Assembly: GCA_002699365.1 (NCBI GenBank)
Contig: PAAN01000018.1
Span: 36,822-100,821 of the forward strand
DNA length: 64,000 bases
Origin: Coraliomargarita sp.
GTDB taxonomy: Bacteria > Verrucomicrobiota > Verrucomicrobiia > Opitutales > Coraliomargaritaceae
Direction of reading: 5' to 3'
Shown piece after piece: positions 53,493 to 63,255 of the stretch; the stretch's first letter is position 1; the number at the start of each line of letters is the position of its first letter. The position numbers and the translations under genes are program-made. Under the pieces are notes generated by a model. That model was not told where the DNA came from. It did no database searches and was given only the letters and a program-made list of their open reading frames with translations.

Positions 53493-56078
53493 TTACTTTA
53501 TAGAATCTGGACCAACTACTAATTGAACACGGTTCTTCGGATTAAAGTATTCAGCAACAAATTGCATAAGACTTTTTGTATCACATGCATCTAGCTTAGC
53601 AATATAATCAGCATCATCATCTATTGATAATCCATAGCTAAGATTAATTGCCACGTGCATTGCGCGGGCGCCAATTGTTTGTCGACCCATAACACGCGCC
53701 GCTTTTAGGCGAGTGCGACAACGTTCTAATTCAAGGTCACTTACCTCACCAAGTCGAATGCGATTTAATTCAGCGTCTATCTCTTCAATAACAGCTTGAG
53801 ATTGATCCGGATGTGTGCCTGCATATATAACAAACATACTTGTCTCTAGACCCAAAGCTCGAGTGGAACCAATATAGTAGGCCAATCCTTTTTCATCCCT
53901 GACTTTTTCAAATAGCTGACTGGACATGCCACTGAGTAACTCATTTAACATTTCTCCGATAATAAAGTCTTTGTGTACAATTCCAACATCTGAAAATCCC
54001 TGCAAGATGACTGCCTGTTCACGTTCTAATGATTCTACCAAATCTGCAGATTCTGGCCCAGGAAAATTAATTTGGCATCCTTCACTATTTTGTAGATCTG
54101 GTAGCTTAGAAGCTAAACTGACATTTAAATGATTCTCCAATAGTTTTGGGTCAAAGTCACCACAGGCAGCTACAACAATGTTTCCACGCTTTACTAGATG
54201 TTTATAGTGACTTTGAACTGATTGAACTCCTAGCTTCTGTAAATCTTCAATTCGTCCTTGAGGACCAATGGATAAGGGATGCGTACCGAAGAATAGTTCT
54301 CTGATTTTACGAAAACCAAATTCAAGAATTTCATCATCGGCTTCCATTAGACCTGCAACTTGACTGTCCCGTTCCGTCTTAAATGTACTCGCTTTAAAGG
54401 CAGGGCACGTTAGAGCATCTGAGAGTATCTCAATAGCTATATCAATGTCTTTTGGAAGAACTTCTATAGATAGATTGATTGAATTATTTCCACAACTAGC
54501 ACTCAACTGACCACCAATACTTTCAATAATCTCAGCAACCGTTGCTGCATCACGCTTTTCTGTATCCTTAATTAATAACTCAGCTAGCAGTGAAGAAACT
54601 CCGCGCTGATTCGCTGATTCGTAGAGAGGTCCACCACGTAAAACGCAGCGAATATGGACAAGTGGCAAGCGATCATCCGCCTGATAAAGCAATGGAACCC
54701 CTCCTTGAAGGTTAATTTGACTAAAAGAGCCCGTTTTTATCAATTGGGTACTTAGTGAATCATCAAAAGAATCTATTTCTTTGGGTTCAAGGCGTACTGC
54801 GGACGCACCTTTTCGTACTAAAAAACGTTCTGCAGTTTCTCTGACCGCATCAGCAGAAATAGCCTGCAACTGCTGTAAATAGCTCTGAGTGTAGCCCAAA
54901 TCTCCTACAACCACCTCACCTAGACCCAATCGTGAAGCTTGGCCACTCATTGTCTTACGACCATTAATTTCTGCGGTTAATGACTGTGTCCTTGCTTTAT
55001 CAACAATGGATTCAGATATGCCATTTCTAATTATTGAATTAATACAATCCCAAATTGCTGTCTCTACTTCGGCGCCTTTACCAATCTCGCACACATATGA
55101 TATCCAAAATAAGCCGCAATTACCAGGATTCCAATTTCGGCAATCAATATAATGTACTAAATTCAGTTCATTTCTTATACGTGCCCAAAGAATAGAGCTT
55201 TCTCCACCACCTAGAGCAGAGGCTAAAATGTCTAGTTTAGGTGAGTTCGGATCTTTGAGGCTAGGAACTTTAAAAGCAATTCCTCCACGTACTACATTGT
55301 AGTCACCCCTTATGATTTCTTGCCTAAGAGCTAACTGGGGTGGTTCATCTTCAATAAATAAAGGCTTTAGACGACCAATTGGTGCACATGAAAAATAACG
55401 CTCTACTACTTCTTGAATTCTATTTTTCTCAACAGCTCCAACTATAGAAACCACCATATTATTGGGTACGTAGCGGGCACGATAATAAGTCAGTAATTCA
55501 TCACGGCTAATAGACTCAAATAATTCGCGATGTCCAATCACAGGTTCACGATATGAGTGCTTCCTAAAAGCGGTGCGAAATAATCCCTGACTAAGTTGTT
55601 GATCTGGATCATCCATACCCATGTCTATTTCACGGAGTATAACATCTCGCTCACAATCGACTTCTGTCTCAGGGAAGTTGGAATTTAAGACGATATCCGC
55701 AAGTAATTCCACCGCTTCTTCCAAGGCATTGGCAGGAGCGTCAATAAAGTAAACAGTACGATCAAAAGTGGTATAAGCGTTAATATTTCCGCCCATTGCA
55801 TGGACTAAACGACTGATCGATTTACCCTCTAGGGTTGGAGTGCCCTTAAATAAAAGATGTTCCAAATAATGTGATAGTCCACACCCATTCATATCACCTT
55901 CGTGGATGCTACCGGTCTTAACCCAAACTTGAACTGCTATCACTTCAGAGGAGAAATCCGAACGCTGTACTAAGGTTAATCCATTTTTAAGTACACTGCG
56001 CTCTGTTTGCCCATCAAACAATCGCTCGATTAATTGATCTGCTTCACTTGCTTTCTCAGTATTTGCAATATGGTTCAT
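53493..56078 (-). CDS. M16-family metallopeptidase, two M16 units in one chain
   Basis: GLSHYLEHLLFKGTPTLEG (HxxEH), second M16-like half without HxxEH (VRGGPLYESANQRGVSSLLAELLIKDTEKRDA). Likely start MNHIAN. Confidence 0.92.
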   Translation of the reverse strand: MNHIANTEKASEADQLIERLFDGQTERSVLKNGLTLVQRSDFSSEVIAVQVWVKTGSIHEGDMNGCGLSHYLEHLLFKGTPTLEGKSISRLVHAMGGNINAYTTFDRTVYFIDAPANALEEAVELLADIVLNSNFPETEVDCERDVILREIDMGMDDPDQQLSQGLFRTAFRKHSYREPVIGHRELFESISRDELLTYYRARYVPNNMVVSIVGAVEKNRIQEVVERYFSCAPIGRLKPLFIEDEPPQLALRQEIIRGDYNVVRGGIAFKVPSLKDPNSPKLDILASALGGGESSILWARIRNELNLVHYIDCRNWNPGNCGLFWISYVCEIGKGAEVETAIWDCINSIIRNGISESIVDKARTQSLTAEINGRKTMSGQASRLGLGEVVVGDLGYTQSYLQQLQAISADAVRETAERFLVRKGASAVRLEPKEIDSFDDSLSTQLIKTGSFSQINLQGGVPLLYQADDRLPLVHIRCVLRGGPLYESANQRGVSSLLAELLIKDTEKRDAATVAEIIESIGGQLSASCGNNSINLSIEVLPKDIDIAIEILSDALTCPAFKASTFKTERDSQVAGLMEADDEILEFGFRKIRELFFGTHPLSIGPQGRIEDLQKLGVQSVQSHYKHLVKRGNIVVAACGDFDPKLLENHLNVSLASKLPDLQNSEGCQINFPGPESADLVESLEREQAVILQGFSDVGIVHKDFIIGEMLNELLSGMSSQLFEKVRDEKGLAYYIGSTRALGLETSMFVIYAGTHPDQSQAVIEEIDAELNRIRLGEVSDLELERCRTRLKAARVMGRQTIGARAMHVAINLSYGLSIDDDADYIAKLDACDTKSLMQFVAEYFNPKNRVQLVVGPDSIK

Positions 56079-56135
56079 AAAGTAGCCACTGTAAGACAAT
56101 TACTCGACATAGAAAAGGTGCGAAGCTAGCACCTG

Positions 56136-56561
56136 CTAATTTAAACGAGGTCTGCGAAGATATGGCCTCTGATTGGGTTGAAAAGGTTGATCAAAAGCGG
56201 TTTTAAAGTCATAGCCATTTTCAAAGTCTTCAGGTTTGTCATTCTCTGTTTTTCCTAGGACTCGACTTGATACCAACTGGAATACGATATTACCAAAGTC
56301 ACAACAACTTTTGATTCCCCAGTACATTAAAACCGAACGCGCCATAGGCCCATACTGGTCTATTGCGAAAAGCCGGATCCCTTCTAATAGTTGTTTTCCG
56401 CTTAAATGATTACTCTGATCTAATTGTCCGCGCGCATGTAGTTCCTTCAAACTATAGTCCAATGCTTGCCTTAAGAAATAATAAGCACCCCTAGCATAAC
56501 GAGGATCATCACGGCGTATCGCTCGGATAACTTCATTAAAATCTCGTGCAGGATCATTCAC
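56136..56561 (-). CDS. Minf_1886-like conserved hypothetical (Planctomycetes/Verrucomicrobia family)
   Basis: FNEVIRAIRRDDPRYARGAYYFLRQALDYSLKEL, LSGKQLLEGIRLFAIDQYGPMARSVLMYWGIKSCCDFGNIVFQLV. Confidence 0.8.
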   Translation of the reverse strand: MNDPARDFNEVIRAIRRDDPRYARGAYYFLRQALDYSLKELHARGQLDQSNHLSGKQLLEGIRLFAIDQYGPMARSVLMYWGIKSCCDFGNIVFQLVSSRVLGKTENDKPEDFENGYDFKTAFDQPFQPNQRPYLRRPRLN

Positions 56562-56664
56562 AATTTACTAAGATACTGGATTGATAGAAGCGTCAACCTT
56601 GAGAGTTTACTAACTAGGAAAACTACCTCAAAAAAAAGTAATTATACTACTGAAAATTTAGTAC

Positions 56665-57738
56665 TTAAGTTGATTTCATTTCAGGATTAATAGAATCATC
56701 CTCCTCATCAAATTCGGGTAGCTTAAAATTAAAAATTGGTAGTAGTAAAAGTAACCCTATGCAAGTTAGTACAAGAATACTCATGCCAGTTACGTCGTGC
56801 ACACTGCCGATGTCACCTATAACTGGTAAATACCAATGCGCATCAATCGCCTGAGAGCCATTATGGTAAGCCCATAAAGTTAAGAACATACTTCTTAATA
56901 AATTAGTAAATACAGCAAGTAACATAGCTGCAAAAACCAGCAAAAATTTCTTCCAAAGATGCTTTAAGAAAATGGCTGCTAAAAATGAACCGGCAAACAG
57001 GCAAGCAGTTAAAGATCGTATACCCGAACAAGCCTCCTCGACTCCAACTTTACCTTCAGGCAAAAGTAAAACGTTACCTTCACGTTCTAATTCATACCCA
57101 AGTAAATCAAAGACCGTGAAGACTACAACGGTTACTTTAGTAAGTAAGAAGACACGTATTTGCGTTTCTAAGGCGCTTACTAAAGGAGCAGAAAGAAGCC
57201 AAATAAGTGCGGGAAATAAGAATAAGAAAGTTAGAGCTATCCGGTCTTTTAATGGCATAGGGCGACCATCCACTTGTTCCTTAGACATTATGAAAATACC
57301 AAAGAGTGTAATACTCGCAAAGCTTGCTGCAATCGCAAGAGATGCAGGATTTTGAGGGCCAGTCACAGATCGCAATAGCGCTCCAACACCAAACAGTAAT
57401 AATCCGACAATAAAACCAACTAATGCAAGATATTCTAACCATTTATTAAAGGATTCATACTTAGCATTTTCTTCTGACTTTGGAGACGAATAGTCAACCT
57501 TCGCACCGACTAGAGAATTGGTAGAAAAAATATAACTAGAAATTAAAGACCAGCGGTCATAGATGACATAAATTGCAAAGAATGGTACTAAAAATCCAAA
57601 ACTATAATCCTCTCGATTTGTCCACCAATAGAGCTGATCTCCAATCATGAATAATACAAATCCAAGTAGCATCACACCTAAAAAAACATAGTTTCGCGGA
57701 AAATTAAAAATGTTTTTATGCTGCTTACTATCACTCAC
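56665..57738 (-). CDS. Exosortase/archaeosortase family protein
   Basis: Multi-pass; catalytic-type EACSGIRSLTACLFAG (Cys), NLLRSMFLTLWAY (Arg), SVHDVTGMSIL (His). Confidence 0.92.
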   Translation of the reverse strand: MSDSKQHKNIFNFPRNYVFLGVMLLGFVLFMIGDQLYWWTNREDYSFGFLVPFFAIYVIYDRWSLISSYIFSTNSLVGAKVDYSSPKSEENAKYESFNKWLEYLALVGFIVGLLLFGVGALLRSVTGPQNPASLAIAASFASITLFGIFIMSKEQVDGRPMPLKDRIALTFLFLFPALIWLLSAPLVSALETQIRVFLLTKVTVVVFTVFDLLGYELEREGNVLLLPEGKVGVEEACSGIRSLTACLFAGSFLAAIFLKHLWKKFLLVFAAMLLAVFTNLLRSMFLTLWAYHNGSQAIDAHWYLPVIGDIGSVHDVTGMSILVLTCIGLLLLLPIFNFKLPEFDEEDDSINPEMKST

Positions 57739-57908
57739 GGTAAAATTTCCTCATTATATAGCTACTTCTTCACGCTTGCTAAAGTGCTATCTAAAAGCAA
57801 CATGAAACATAGTTTATAGTATGCTAGGTCAATAAATACGAGTTTATGTATACATTTATCAGCGTTCGACTACAAATAGTGTAACGAGTCCATTAAACTT
57901 GATATTGT

Positions 57909-58454
57909 ATGGAAGATTCATCTGGAAATAAAGATTCTCAGTTCAACAGTGAATCCATGCGCCGCTTGCATGCCTACTGGCGTATGCCCTATATTCTAGC
58001 GCCCGACAGTCAGGAAGAGTCCAGTAATCCATTCACTGAAATTCACCAAAGTGGAGATGATCGTTCCCAATACATACTATTACGCGGCAAGTTTAATTAT
58101 ATTGTAATGAACCGCTACCCCTATAACGCAGGTCATTTACTTGTTGTTCCATACAGGGAAGTACCTCGATTAGATGAAATGAGCATAAAAGAGCGCCATG
58201 AATTAATGGATTTAATTGTTAAAGCCCAGGAAATCCTGACTCATGCACTACAACCAGATGGTTTTAACACTGGTTTTAATTTTGGCCAAGCAGCCGGAGC
58301 AGGTATACCGTCACACTTGCATTGCCATGTTGTGCCACGCTGGAATGGAGACACTAATTTCATGCCTGTTATCGGTAATACTAAAGTCCTTCCTGAATCA
58401 ATGAATGCGATGTGGGAGCGTTTACGCGCATGCTTAGAAACATCACTCCAATAA
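57909..58454 (+). CDS. HIT-family hydrolase
   Basis: YPYNAGHLLVVPYREV, HLHCHVVPRWNGDTNFMPVIG (HxHxH). Confidence 0.95.
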   Translation: MEDSSGNKDSQFNSESMRRLHAYWRMPYILAPDSQEESSNPFTEIHQSGDDRSQYILLRGKFNYIVMNRYPYNAGHLLVVPYREVPRLDEMSIKERHELMDLIVKAQEILTHALQPDGFNTGFNFGQAAGAGIPSHLHCHVVPRWNGDTNFMPVIGNTKVLPESMNAMWERLRACLETSLQ

Positions 58455-58482
58455 CCTATATCTTTACTTGAAGTCCACAATT

Positions 58483-59427
58483 ATGCCAAGCGAAACAATA
58501 TACTTTTCCAGCGCACGCCAACTTAGCCTATTGTATAATAACGACTTACACAATATTGAAGAATTAGAGAAATTACTAAAGCTAAATATAACTACCCGAG
58601 ATGACTGGGTAATTTTAGAAGGAGATACAGATGCTATTAACCAAGGTAAAGAAGTCTTATCTTTACTCGAAACAGCAAAAAACCAAGGAATTATAATACG
58701 CACCTCTGATTTCCATCATGTTTTAAGAGCGGTTCACGGTGGAAGAGCAAATGAGATCCGTCAGGTATTTACAAATCCATTAGTTATTAAGCTAAAGCGT
58801 AAAAGTATCATTCCAAAAACGCTCAACCAAAAGCGCTACTTGCAAAACATAGAGAAAAATCCCATTACTTTCGGGATAGGACCAGCTGGCACAGGCAAAA
58901 CCTACCTTGCTATGGCTATGGCACTCAAGCAACTACTAAACGGTTCGGTAGAGCGCATAATTATTACTCGACCAGCAGTCGAAGCCGGCGAAGCTCTTGG
59001 ATTTCTACCGGGAGAATTACAAGAAAAGATTTTACCATTCTTAACTCCAATCTATGATGCTATGTCAAATATGATTGGTCAAGAAAGCGCAAATGAGTTA
59101 GTAGAAAAAGGTACGATTGAAATTGCACCACTCGCATATATGCGTGGCCGTACTCTGTCGAATGCGTTTGTAGTACTCGATGAAGCACAAAATACTACCC
59201 ATGAACAAATGATGATGTTTCTTACTCGTTTAGGCGATGAAAGTCGTATGGTTATAACAGGAGATATTACTCAGATCGATTTACCCAAATTGAAACAATC
59301 CGGATTAAAAGAAGCGGCTCAAATACTTAATAAAATTAAAGGTATCGAGCTATTCTATTTCGATGCAGAAGATGTAGTACGCCATCCACTCGTACAAAGT
59401 ATTATAAATGCATATGAAAAAAGTTAA
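58483..59427 (+). CDS. phoH: PhoH-family ATPase
   Basis: ITFGIGPAGTGKTYLAMAMALKQL, IITRPAVEAGEALGFLPGELQEKI, FVVLDEAQNTTHEQMMMFLTRLG. ATG preferred over upstream TTG at 58468. Confidence 0.95.
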   Translation: MPSETIYFSSARQLSLLYNNDLHNIEELEKLLKLNITTRDDWVILEGDTDAINQGKEVLSLLETAKNQGIIIRTSDFHHVLRAVHGGRANEIRQVFTNPLVIKLKRKSIIPKTLNQKRYLQNIEKNPITFGIGPAGTGKTYLAMAMALKQLLNGSVERIIITRPAVEAGEALGFLPGELQEKILPFLTPIYDAMSNMIGQESANELVEKGTIEIAPLAYMRGRTLSNAFVVLDEAQNTTHEQMMMFLTRLGDESRMVITGDITQIDLPKLKQSGLKEAAQILNKIKGIELFYFDAEDVVRHPLVQSIINAYEKS

Positions 59428-59445
59428 TCTAAATAATATATAGCC

Positions 59446-61863
59446 ATGGCATTATTTTTAAAAAATTCTTATAAACGCTTCAGAAAAGTACTGCAGCGTA
59501 AAAAAAGAAAAACACGTATAGATAAAGAGGCTCGTACGAGTCATTTCTTAGAAACTAGTCAGCTCATTGAAGGTAGCCTCTTACTCATTTTTGCAGCTCT
59601 TGTCATCGTGATAAGTTTTCTTGGACAAAAATCTAAGGGTCCTCAATTAATTATCAATCAGCCTGCATCGGCGCGAATAGTAGCAGAGTTCGATTTAGAA
59701 TATACGAGCAAAATTTTATTAGAAAAACAAGAGGCCGCAACTCGGGCCCAAGTGCCACCAGTATTTGAGCGAAGCTACGAACCACTTAACAAATTCAAGC
59801 AGCTTATTAGTGACCTACAAGATAGTTTCGCCCAAAATAAAATTGATTTTGAAGGTGAAAGTGAAGCACTCTTTAACCAAGAGTATGAAAAAGCTATCGT
59901 AGGCTTACTGGAAAGCCATGACACTCAAGTAAAGGCGCAGGATATAATAGACCTCAACGATAAGACATCCCCTAAAGAGCGTGCTGAACTATTTAAGAAA
60001 GGCCTTGAAAGCCTCAATCAGCTTTACGAAGACGGCATCTATATGACTGGACAGAGTGTTGAAAAATCGCCTCAGATTACAGTCATACAGCTACTCGATA
60101 AAGATGGTCGCAGTCAACTTCCAGAGGCTCGATCCATTAAAAAGGCAACTATTTCACTACACCGCCAAATCGACTCACTCGCGCGAAATCAAGCAACAGC
60201 TCGTATATTATTCGAAATCTTAAGAGAAGGCCTTGAAACAAACTTGGTATACAGCGAGGATAGTACAAATCGTGCAATCGATCGTGCTGTGGCGGAAATA
60301 GTTCCACCGACCCAGAGCTTTTTAGAGGGAGATACGCTAATCGAACCAGGAGCAGTGATTAAGGAGATTGATTTAGAAAGAATCAAAGCATACAGCGATC
60401 GTGAAATGGCAATCGGCACTGACTCTGTACTAATAAACTCTTTGTTTTTAGAACGTACACTACTAACATTTTTACTATTTTTAGCAGTACTAATTTATAT
60501 CAAAAAAGGTCTTCGTGAAGTTTATAAAAGAAACCGAGCTATTGCCATAACAGCGGTTAGCGTGCTTATAAATTTACTAATTATTCGTTTACTTATGGAG
60601 GTTGGTGAATTGGCTTCAGATACAAACAGTTCGCTATCGAGTATGTTACCTTTTATTGCTCCCTATGCGCTTGCTCCAATAACGGTCTCGGTATTGGTGG
60701 GTACTTCACCAGCTATTCTATCAGCACTTATTATCTCAGTTTTATTCGGAATTATTCAGGATAATTCCATCGAATTTATGCTTATAGCATTCTTGTCTGG
60801 AGCAGTCGGCAGTTCTTTCGCAGCAAATATACGTAAGCGGTCTAAATTAGTTCGGGCAGGATTGTACGCTGGACTGGCAGCTTCTGTCACCGGTGTCTTG
60901 ATTGGAATAATGAGTGGATACTCCATTGGGTTAATTGGTCAACAATTCTTAATGGCTTTAGTCATTGGGCTACTTACAGGCATTATAGCAGCTGGATTAT
61001 TGCCTGTTCTAGAGCATTTATTTAAAATTACGACTGAGATAACTCTACTAGAATTAACTGACTTTAATCACCCACTACTGCGCCGTATGCAGATAGAAGC
61101 ACCGGGTACCTATCATCATAGTTTAATGGTAGCTAACTTATCGGAAAATGCGGCTGCTTCAATAGGCGCAAGCCCACTTATGTGTAGAGCCTGTTGTATT
61201 TTTCACGACATCGGCAAGCTAGTGAAGCCAGATTACTTTGCAGAGAATCAACGTGGTAGGATAAATCCTCACGATGCACAAATACCTTCTATGAGCGCAT
61301 TAGTAATCAAAGCTCACGTTAAAGAAGGAGTCGAGTTAGCCAGAAAGCATAAGCTACCACGAGTTATAATTGATGTCATTCGTCAGCACCATGGTACCAA
61401 CTTGATCCAATACTTCTACCATCAAGCTAAGCAGAAAAAAAAGAATACAACCCATAGTCCATCGGAGGAATCAACTACTTCACGAAATCAAGAAATTGAT
61501 TTAGTTGATGAAAGCACTTATCGCTATGATGGACCACGACCGGCATTTAAAGAAAGTGCTATAATCTTTTTTGCCGATGGAGTTGAAGCTGCTAGTCGTA
61601 CTTTGAAGAAAGTAACCCAACCAGCAGTTGAGGAATTGATCGATTCGATATTCAAGGACCGTATTGAAGATGGTCAGTTAGACGACTGTCCACTTACCTT
61701 TCAAGAATTACAGAAAATCCGCGGCAGCTTTGTTTACACTTTACTTAATATGCTCCACTCTAGGGTAGAATATCCAAAAGAAAAAACTATTGGTGATACT
61801 GCTAGCTTAGTAGCACCAAAAACCGATGAATCATATACAAATAGAGATCAGCAATCGGTATAA
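59446..61863 (+). CDS. 7TM-HD family phosphohydrolase (PgpH-like)
   Basis: Large N-terminal extracytoplasmic segment, seven helices, HDIGKLVKPDYF, PGTYHHSLMVANL, VIRQHHGTNLIQYFYHQA. Confidence 0.94.
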   Translation: MALFLKNSYKRFRKVLQRKKRKTRIDKEARTSHFLETSQLIEGSLLLIFAALVIVISFLGQKSKGPQLIINQPASARIVAEFDLEYTSKILLEKQEAATRAQVPPVFERSYEPLNKFKQLISDLQDSFAQNKIDFEGESEALFNQEYEKAIVGLLESHDTQVKAQDIIDLNDKTSPKERAELFKKGLESLNQLYEDGIYMTGQSVEKSPQITVIQLLDKDGRSQLPEARSIKKATISLHRQIDSLARNQATARILFEILREGLETNLVYSEDSTNRAIDRAVAEIVPPTQSFLEGDTLIEPGAVIKEIDLERIKAYSDREMAIGTDSVLINSLFLERTLLTFLLFLAVLIYIKKGLREVYKRNRAIAITAVSVLINLLIIRLLMEVGELASDTNSSLSSMLPFIAPYALAPITVSVLVGTSPAILSALIISVLFGIIQDNSIEFMLIAFLSGAVGSSFAANIRKRSKLVRAGLYAGLAASVTGVLIGIMSGYSIGLIGQQFLMALVIGLLTGIIAAGLLPVLEHLFKITTEITLLELTDFNHPLLRRMQIEAPGTYHHSLMVANLSENAAASIGASPLMCRACCIFHDIGKLVKPDYFAENQRGRINPHDAQIPSMSALVIKAHVKEGVELARKHKLPRVIIDVIRQHHGTNLIQYFYHQAKQKKKNTTHSPSEESTTSRNQEIDLVDESTYRYDGPRPAFKESAIIFFADGVEAASRTLKKVTQPAVEELIDSIFKDRIEDGQLDDCPLTFQELQKIRGSFVYTLLNMLHSRVEYPKEKTIGDTASLVAPKTDESYTNRDQQSV

Positions 61864-62290
61864 TCGTCTAAACTCGCCGGAGAATTCAACTCGTGCGCTA
61901 TTCGAAGCAATTGATAGATCAAAAAAATTCCCGATTAAACCAGGTGAATTATCCGTAGTCTTTGTCAGTGATGAGCAAATATCCGAAATACATGACAATT
62001 TCCTAGATAAACAAACCCCTACGGATGTCATTACCTTTCAAGCGGATGCTCAAATGCAGTCAGCTGGTGAAATTATTGTTTCTGTTGATCACGCACAATC
62101 TAGAGCAAAGGAGCTGAATGTTTGCTTCAGTCGTGAACTATGTCTCTATCTTTTACATGGCTGGTTACATCTATCTGGATACGACGATCAAAGTGAATTG
62201 GAAAGGGTAAAAATGAGAACTGCAGAGCAGGAAGCCTTTGCTATCCTTGACAAGGCTCAATTAACGGAGGCATTTACACTCGGTTCATAA
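61826..62290 (+). CDS. ybeY: Endoribonuclease/rRNA maturation factor YbeY
   Basis: LSVVFVSDEQISEIHDNFLDKQTPTDVITF, GEIIVSVDHAQSRAKEL, LYLLHGWLHLSGYDDQSELERVKM. Overlaps the pgpH-like gene by 38 nt. Confidence 0.94.
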   Translation: MNHIQIEISNRYNRLNSPENSTRALFEAIDRSKKFPIKPGELSVVFVSDEQISEIHDNFLDKQTPTDVITFQADAQMQSAGEIIVSVDHAQSRAKELNVCFSRELCLYLLHGWLHLSGYDDQSELERVKMRTAEQEAFAILDKAQLTEAFTLGS

Positions 62291-63186
62291 CGACGGCCGA
62301 GTACACAGCATACAGCACAAAGAGCTGTGAGAATACCGCTGATACTACTTTCTGGGATGGGAGTTAATAAGTATTCATTAATATCAATAGCATGCGCTGA
62401 AAGATCAATGGCTATAGTGTAATTACCAAATATGGCATTATTCGAACCACCTGGCTGACCATTAAAAGGTGATGCTACTGCTACTATTGTACCAGCTAAC
62501 TCCCAATTCGTACCATTTTGGGTAAAAATAGCACCTCCCGAGTCATGGGTGACTGCTTGGGCCTCATAGCTAGTTGGATTATTGTAGGAAAAATCTGTAT
62601 AAAAAGCAGAAGAATTTTCATATGTAGTGAAGCCGTTAATCGTATTTGTACCCCAGCGCACTGATTTACTTGAATCGGTTACAAAACCAGAAATAATATA
62701 ATCAGCACCAACAAATTGGCTTTCAGACCATGTCCATGTAGAGGTGTCAGCATCAACATACCAATTAGTCAGACTATCTTGAGCAGTACGGCCCGCTCCA
62801 ACCATTACAACTGCACTACCAACTGATGGACTACTAGAAGCTAGGTTTAAATTAGGCAACAAAGGTAATGTACTGAGCTTAAATAAGCGCAAATCCGTAC
62901 CATTAATTTGATACGAGTCCACTCCGTTGTATCCGTAAGATTGCCCATTAGAAACAAAGGAGCCAGCGCCAACATGATCCGCCGTCAGTACCCAACCACC
63001 ACTTAAATAGACTCCTGTTGAACCATTTACTTGACCAACATTAGCAAATCCTGGATCACTCGGTTGACCACCTAGACCGGTAGGAGCGCTTGTATTACCA
63101 GATGGCAAATTAACATTTACCACAGCGAACAACTTTGCAGTGATTAAGTATCCGATTATAAATAAAAATGATAAGGGGCGTATCAT
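62257..63186 (-). CDS. Trypsin-like serine protease with PEP-CTERM-like C-terminal sorting signal
   Basis: Signal peptide; catalytic-triad-like GGWVLTADHVG (His), TDLRLFKL (Asp), THDSGGAIF (Ser); C-terminus PIPESSISGILTALCAVCCVLGRRYE. Confidence 0.82.
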   Translation of the reverse strand: MIRPLSFLFIIGYLITAKLFAVVNVNLPSGNTSAPTGLGGQPSDPGFANVGQVNGSTGVYLSGGWVLTADHVGAGSFVSNGQSYGYNGVDSYQINGTDLRLFKLSTLPLLPNLNLASSSPSVGSAVVMVGAGRTAQDSLTNWYVDADTSTWTWSESQFVGADYIISGFVTDSSKSVRWGTNTINGFTTYENSSAFYTDFSYNNPTSYEAQAVTHDSGGAIFTQNGTNWELAGTIVAVASPFNGQPGGSNNAIFGNYTIAIDLSAHAIDINEYLLTPIPESSISGILTALCAVCCVLGRRYEPSVNASVN

Positions 63187-63255
63187 TAGTAGAGCACTAA
63201 AACTATAAAAGATTAAATTTATTTAATAGAACTTACAAATTACTGTACCGTATAA

